From: Gammaproteobacteria bacterium | GTDB lineage: Bacteria; Pseudomonadota; Gammaproteobacteria; RBG-16-57-12 | NCBI GenBank assembly: GCA_022712945.1 | Contig: JAFLJP010000049.1 | Coordinates: 1 to 44,744, forward strand | Direction of reading: 5' to 3' | Length of the DNA: 44,744 nt | Shown: in pieces, positions 41,494 through 44,744 of the stretch | Numbering within the stretch: the first letter of the stretch is position 1 | Layout of the letters: each line of letters opens with the position of its first letter | Translations under genes and position numbers: made by a program | Notes under the pieces: generated by a model | Seen by the model: the letters and a program-made list of their open reading frames with translations, nothing else | The model's database searches: none | What the model was told of the DNA's origin: nothing

Positions 41494-42273
41494 ATGAGCT
41501 GGCGTTTTTTTGTACATTTCTCCCATCTTCCTTTGGTACAAAAGGTACTTTATAGTGGCGCACTCTGTGTATTAGGCCTTGGCTACCTCTTTGCGATGAT
41601 CTACGTGTTTGCCAGTCACCACGGTCGTGATGGCAAAGACATGCTGACAGTTGATGATATTGTGATCGCCTACAGCGGCACAAAAACCGGCACTATTCTC
41701 GAGTCGGCACTCCGGGGGCCAATGTCCAATATGCTGCCTGCGGCGGAAAATCTCAAAATAAGCAGTTGGGTAGGCAATGGCATTACCGAAGCGAGCTATG
41801 AGAGTGAAATGAAAGCCATTTTCGATAAACGCTGCGTTACCTGCCACAACAAGCGCAACCCCCACATACCTCAACTGGAAAACTTCGAGGGTATTCAACA
41901 GGTGGCAGAAGAGGATCACGGGGTTGACCTGTATACCTTGGTGAGGGTGTCGCATATTCACCTGTTTGGTCTCACCTTCATTTTCTTTATCGTTGGCTCA
42001 ATTTTTTGTCACGCCTATCTAAAGCGTGAATGGGTTAAAATCAGCCTGATTGCGGTCCCCTTTGTTGCCATATTTCTTGATATTTCTGCTTGGTATATCA
42101 CCAAAATATACGAGCCTTTTGCATGGGTTGTGATCATCAGTGGTGCGGCAATGGGCAGCTGTTTTGCGTTGATGTTTTTTATCTCCATGTATCAAATGTG
42201 GCTGTATAAACTTCCTGCCGATGCTGCGCAGGGAGAGGAGTGCCTGGTGGTGCGAGAGAGGGGTGATGGATGA
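41494..42273 (+). CDS. Membrane-anchored monoheme cytochrome c
   Basis: 259 residues from ATG at 41494 (MSWRFFVHF, AGAGG 8 bases upstream); the frame is open to 41458. One helix near the N-terminus (LYSGALCVLGLGYLFAMIYV), a periplasmic part with heme motif CVTCH (114-118) flanked by FDKRCVTCHNKRNPHIP, then three helices with HLFGLTFIFFIVGSIFCHAY. The histidine-bearing helices could hold b-type heme or face the quinone pool; that is inference. Overlaps the hexaheme gene by four bases (ATGA), so the two likely act together. Confidence 0.75.
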   Translation: MSWRFFVHFSHLPLVQKVLYSGALCVLGLGYLFAMIYVFASHHGRDGKDMLTVDDIVIAYSGTKTGTILESALRGPMSNMLPAAENLKISSWVGNGITEASYESEMKAIFDKRCVTCHNKRNPHIPQLENFEGIQQVAEEDHGVDLYTLVRVSHIHLFGLTFIFFIVGSIFCHAYLKREWVKISLIAVPFVAIFLDISAWYITKIYEPFAWVVIISGAAMGSCFALMFFISMYQMWLYKLPADAAQGEECLVVRERGDG

Positions 42274-44051
42274 AATTTCTTTTCAGCTTATGGGTGTTAT
42301 TCATCTTGCTGACCGGATGTGAATCAGCCCAACCCCCGCCGCCTGCGGGCAGTCTCTCCAATCCAGCCGCTGAAAACAGGGCTGATAGCCGACACTTAGC
42401 ATCTAGCCCGGTTGATGAAGAGCCTGTCCAAGTCGGTGAGATTGAAGCGGGCCGCCAGATCGCCAAATCAGACTGCCTTCTCTGCCACGGCATGAACGGT
42501 GTAGAGGCACGCAGTGGCGCTCCCTTCATTGCCGGCCTGAAGCAAGACTATCTCGTTCGCTCAATGATCGCCTACACCAGCGGCGCACGTAAACATGCTG
42601 AAATGCAACGTGTTATCCAGGAGATTGGACCCAAGGGCATGGCCGATGTGTCAGCTTACTACGCCAGCCTTGATACCCCGTGGACGGGTGCTGTTGCCGA
42701 TGCGAAATCCAAGTCGATACTCGACGATAAAGCGGCACTTAAAGCGGGTGCCCTCATCGCCAAAAGCTGTGATGGTTGCCATGGCGAGAAAGGTCGCAGC
42801 AGCAAACACGTTAATACCCCCAGTCTCGCCGGTGTTCCGCTTGAATATTTTGAACCGGCACTCAAAAGCTACTTCAACGGTGAACGTAATCATCAACTAA
42901 TGGCGATGTTCAAAGAGATGCTGGATGGCAAGGATGATAAGATTCGCAGCATTGCCGCACACTACGCGGTACAAAAACCACAAAAGCCACCCAAGCCCAC
43001 AAAAGGCAATGCTAACCGGGGTAAGCGTCTAGCAGGGCGTTGTGCTGGTTGTCATGGCTACGATGGCAACAGTCTCAACCCCTACATGCCAAGCCTGGCC
43101 GGATCACCGGCAGAGTATATTGTTAAAGCAACCATCGACTACCGGGATGGCAAGCGTACCGAAGCGCTCATGCAGGAGCCGGTCGCCCAGCTGAGTAACC
43201 AGCAGATTCGTGATCTTGCCGCCTATTTTGCCCTGCAAACAACCGAGTCACCACTGCATAAAGATATTGAGGCTGATGGCGCTTTCCATCCACTGGAAGA
43301 TGGTGAGCGCATGGCGGCGTCATGTAATGGCTGTCACGGGGCGGCGGGTAACAGCCGGATGAAAAAGATCCCCAGTCTCACCGGGCAGGATGTTCGATAC
43401 CTGGCACGTGCCACTAAGGATTATCAAGTCGACAAACGTCACCATAAAACAATGACCAGCCTGGTTTCCGGTCTCAGTGATGTGGATATTGAAAAAATCG
43501 CCTACTTCTATGCGGTACAAGAACCCGAGCGCCAAAATAAGCCGGGTGTTAACGGTGACATCAGTCGTGGCGAACAACTGGCCCCGGCCTGTACCATCTG
43601 CCATGGTAATAAAGGTGTAAGCAGTGATCCAGCTAATGTCCCCAGCCTCGCCGGGCAAGACTCACACTACCTGGTCTCGGCAACACTCGCTTATGATAAT
43701 GGTGGGCGCAGTCACGACAGCATGGAGGGCGTAACCACTGATCTCAGTGAGCAGGATCTCAACGATATTGCGCGCTACTTCGAAGCCCAGCAGGCAGTAA
43801 AACCAACAACCTATCTACTGGATGACCCCGCCAAACTGGTTGAAGAGCGTTGCAGCTTCTGCCATGGCGATCGAGGCTACAGCACACAAGCGGGGGTTCC
43901 ACGGCTTGCTGGTCAGTTAGAATCCTACATTGTGCTGGCCATGCAGGAGTATCAACAGGGGCTGCGCAAAGACCCTAAAATGACCGCCATGTCCGATGTG
44001 CTTAGCCTGATCGAAATTAAAGCGATTGCCGCCTACTACGCCAGGCAGTAA
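42270..44051 (+). CDS. Hexaheme c-type cytochrome lipoprotein
   Basis: 593 residues, lipoprotein (LLTGC, Cys17). Six tandem cytochrome c4/c553-like domains of about 90-100 residues, each with CxxCHG: CLLCH 69, CDGCH 167, CAGCH 258, CNGCH 352, CTICH 441, CSFCH 528. Each is followed by a PSLAG- or PRLAG-type segment and a candidate Met ligand. It is translationally coupled to the membrane cytochrome upstream, giving a route from the inner membrane to a long periplasmic or surface wire. The acceptor is unknown. Confidence 0.88.
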   Translation: MKFLFSLWVLFILLTGCESAQPPPPAGSLSNPAAENRADSRHLASSPVDEEPVQVGEIEAGRQIAKSDCLLCHGMNGVEARSGAPFIAGLKQDYLVRSMIAYTSGARKHAEMQRVIQEIGPKGMADVSAYYASLDTPWTGAVADAKSKSILDDKAALKAGALIAKSCDGCHGEKGRSSKHVNTPSLAGVPLEYFEPALKSYFNGERNHQLMAMFKEMLDGKDDKIRSIAAHYAVQKPQKPPKPTKGNANRGKRLAGRCAGCHGYDGNSLNPYMPSLAGSPAEYIVKATIDYRDGKRTEALMQEPVAQLSNQQIRDLAAYFALQTTESPLHKDIEADGAFHPLEDGERMAASCNGCHGAAGNSRMKKIPSLTGQDVRYLARATKDYQVDKRHHKTMTSLVSGLSDVDIEKIAYFYAVQEPERQNKPGVNGDISRGEQLAPACTICHGNKGVSSDPANVPSLAGQDSHYLVSATLAYDNGGRSHDSMEGVTTDLSEQDLNDIARYFEAQQAVKPTTYLLDDPAKLVEERCSFCHGDRGYSTQAGVPRLAGQLESYIVLAMQEYQQGLRKDPKMTAMSDVLSLIEIKAIAAYYARQ

Positions 44052-44057
44052 TCTTAC

Positions 44058-44119
44058 CCCTAATCCCTAAATGGCACCTTAGGCCGCAGGCGGCTTAAGA
44101 TGCCATCCAAGGATTAGGG
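44058..44119 (+). terminator. Imperfect long hairpin after hexaheme gene
   Basis: CCCTAATCC...ATGGCACCTTAGGCC (44058 on) pairs with GGCTTAAGATGCCAT...GGATTAGGG (to 44119) around AGGC. It starts 7 bp past the stop. No T-run, so it may be a structural repeat acting as a transcript end. Confidence 0.55.
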
Positions 44120-44120
44120 T

Positions 44121-44206
44121 GTTATGTTGTGGTTGAATTGAAGGCCGTAGATTTCGAGCCGAAGCATGCCGGGAAATTACGTTTTTATATCAAAGCAGCG
44201 GGCCGA
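44121..44206 (+). pseudogene. Fragment of YhcG/DUF1016 PDDEXK nuclease gene
   Basis: The frame reads YVVVELKAVDFEPKHAGKLR then FYIKAAGRG, which matches the conserved ExK strand and following block of YhcG-type (DUF1016) PDDEXK proteins. Nothing upstream or downstream continues the family. A frame starting at 44129 runs to 44326 but loses similarity after about 44206. A decayed remnant. Confidence 0.65.
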
Positions 44207-44332
44207 GGCGTACGCCTTTCCGTGTCGTTAAGTGTAGGAGGATGCACAGCCATTCACGGTTACTTAATTCAATTCTGCTCACATCAGCCTAAAATCGCTG
44301 ATCTTACCAAATCAATAGAACGTTAACAGAAC

Positions 44333-44499
44333 CTAGGAGCCTGACCGAGAATAGAGGTCGTCGCGAGAGAGCGTGATTTTTAGTTCATTTTATCGGCAAT
44401 TTGAGGCAAATGGTTACTCCCTTCAACGAAAATTGACGGAAAAATGGGCAAAAAGCATGCTTTCGCAGTAGATCTTTCTATTCTCGGACGGGCTCCTAG
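44333..44499 (+). repeat. R4 repeat copy 2 (167 bp)
   Basis: Inverted relative to 40425-40591 and the same length. It begins CTAGGAGCCTGACCGAGAAT and ends GGCTCCTAG. Its right end directly abuts the transposase remnant. Confidence 0.9.
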
Positions 44500-44744
44500 T
44501 CACACTGGGGCTGGTGTTAGATGGCAGTGGCTTTGTCCATCGTTCACAAACCTTTGCGGGAAACACTTCAGAATTTGCCTACCTTGGAGCAGATGCTCAC
44601 CGACTTAAAGGCACAAGTTGGCGCCTTAGTGGTCATGGATACGGGTATTGCCTCACAAGCTAATATCGATTGGCTGATTGAACAAGGCTACCGCTATCTG
44701 GTGGTTAAACGGGGCGGTAAACGCGAGTTTGATCACACACAAGC
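44499..44744 (+). pseudogene. IS1634-like transposase fragment, frameshifted
   Basis: The first frame reads VTLGLVLDGSGFVHRSQTFA then GNTSE; after about 44567 the match moves to another frame: LPTLEQMLTDLKAQVGALVV, MDTGIASQANIDWLIEQGYR, YLVVKRGGKREFDHTQ, running off the window. These are middle-region blocks of IS1634-type DDE transposases (Asp in VLDGSG and VVMD). The N-terminus is missing, cut at R4 copy 2, and there is a frameshift, so it is not functional. Confidence 0.75.

Noticed and set aside
44129..44326. 65-codon frame as an intact small gene
   Set aside because: Only its first about 26 codons match the YhcG family, and the ExK block lies in the middle of normal family members, so it is a fragment.
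1..44744. tRNA or rRNA genes
   Set aside because: No cloverleaf-type TTCGA arms with matching acceptor stems and no rRNA-like stretches were noticed on either strand; a covariance search was not possible here.

Overview
The window looks like chromosomal DNA of a gammaproteobacterium. SbcB, RsmJ, HrpB, a Mak-type ROK kinase, a YaiL/DUF2058 protein, UPF0178 and an Mrp antiporter operon are all typical of that class. Several c-type cytochromes, including a six-heme lipoprotein, point to a respiratory, possibly sulfur-oxidising or sediment-type organism. That lifestyle is inferred, and I cannot name the genus. No rRNA, tRNA, CRISPR array or prophage was seen.

Layout: (1) 1-7.6 kb, mostly minus strand: a periplasmic OB-fold protein, the helicase hrpB, an alpha/beta-hydrolase lipoprotein, a DUF4105 protein, a DUF3015 protein and rsmJ. 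(2) 7.6-10.7 kb: a hotdog thioesterase, sbcB and a ROK sugar kinase. (3) 10.9-16.7 kb: a compact mrpABCDEFG cation/proton antiporter operon with A and B fused, then yceI. (4) 17.6-25 kb: a nitrobindin-like protein, phnCDE, a DUF2058 protein, ppk2, a small unknown protein and a B12-binding radical SAM enzyme. (5) 25.1-29.9 kb: a RoxA/MauG-like diheme lipoprotein, then an AT-rich block with a second DUF3015-DUF4105 pair. (6) 29.9-35.8 kb: an accessory stretch with a truncated SEC-C gene copy, putP, a nested palindromic element, a RES/Xre toxin-antitoxin pair, a decayed brnTA module and the full-length SEC-C/UPF0149 gene. (7) 35.8-40.4 kb: a NodB-like lipoprotein, a UPF0178 protein and a large protease/beta-propeller/Omp85-like outer-membrane protein. 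(8) 40.6-44.1 kb: three cytochrome genes. (9) 44.1-44.7 kb: mobile-element debris (a YhcG/DUF1016 fragment, a MITE and an IS1634-like transposase remnant).

Two themes stand out. First, the envelope pair DUF3015 + DUF4105 occurs twice in very different base composition. Each copy has a hairpin between the two genes and a His/Cys pair in DUF4105 at identical spacing. One copy is also coupled to an alpha/beta-hydrolase lipoprotein. This is the best candidate here for a poorly described system. Second, the window is peppered with at least six families of short (about 80-260 bp) terminal-inverted-repeat elements, labelled R1-R6 below. Their ends often coincide with gene ends: four genes take their TAG stop codon from a repeat terminus, and hrpB may take its start codon from one. 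One family has a compensatory base-pair change in a long stem. Another carries a 20-codon mini-ORF that differs only by synonymous changes between its two copies.
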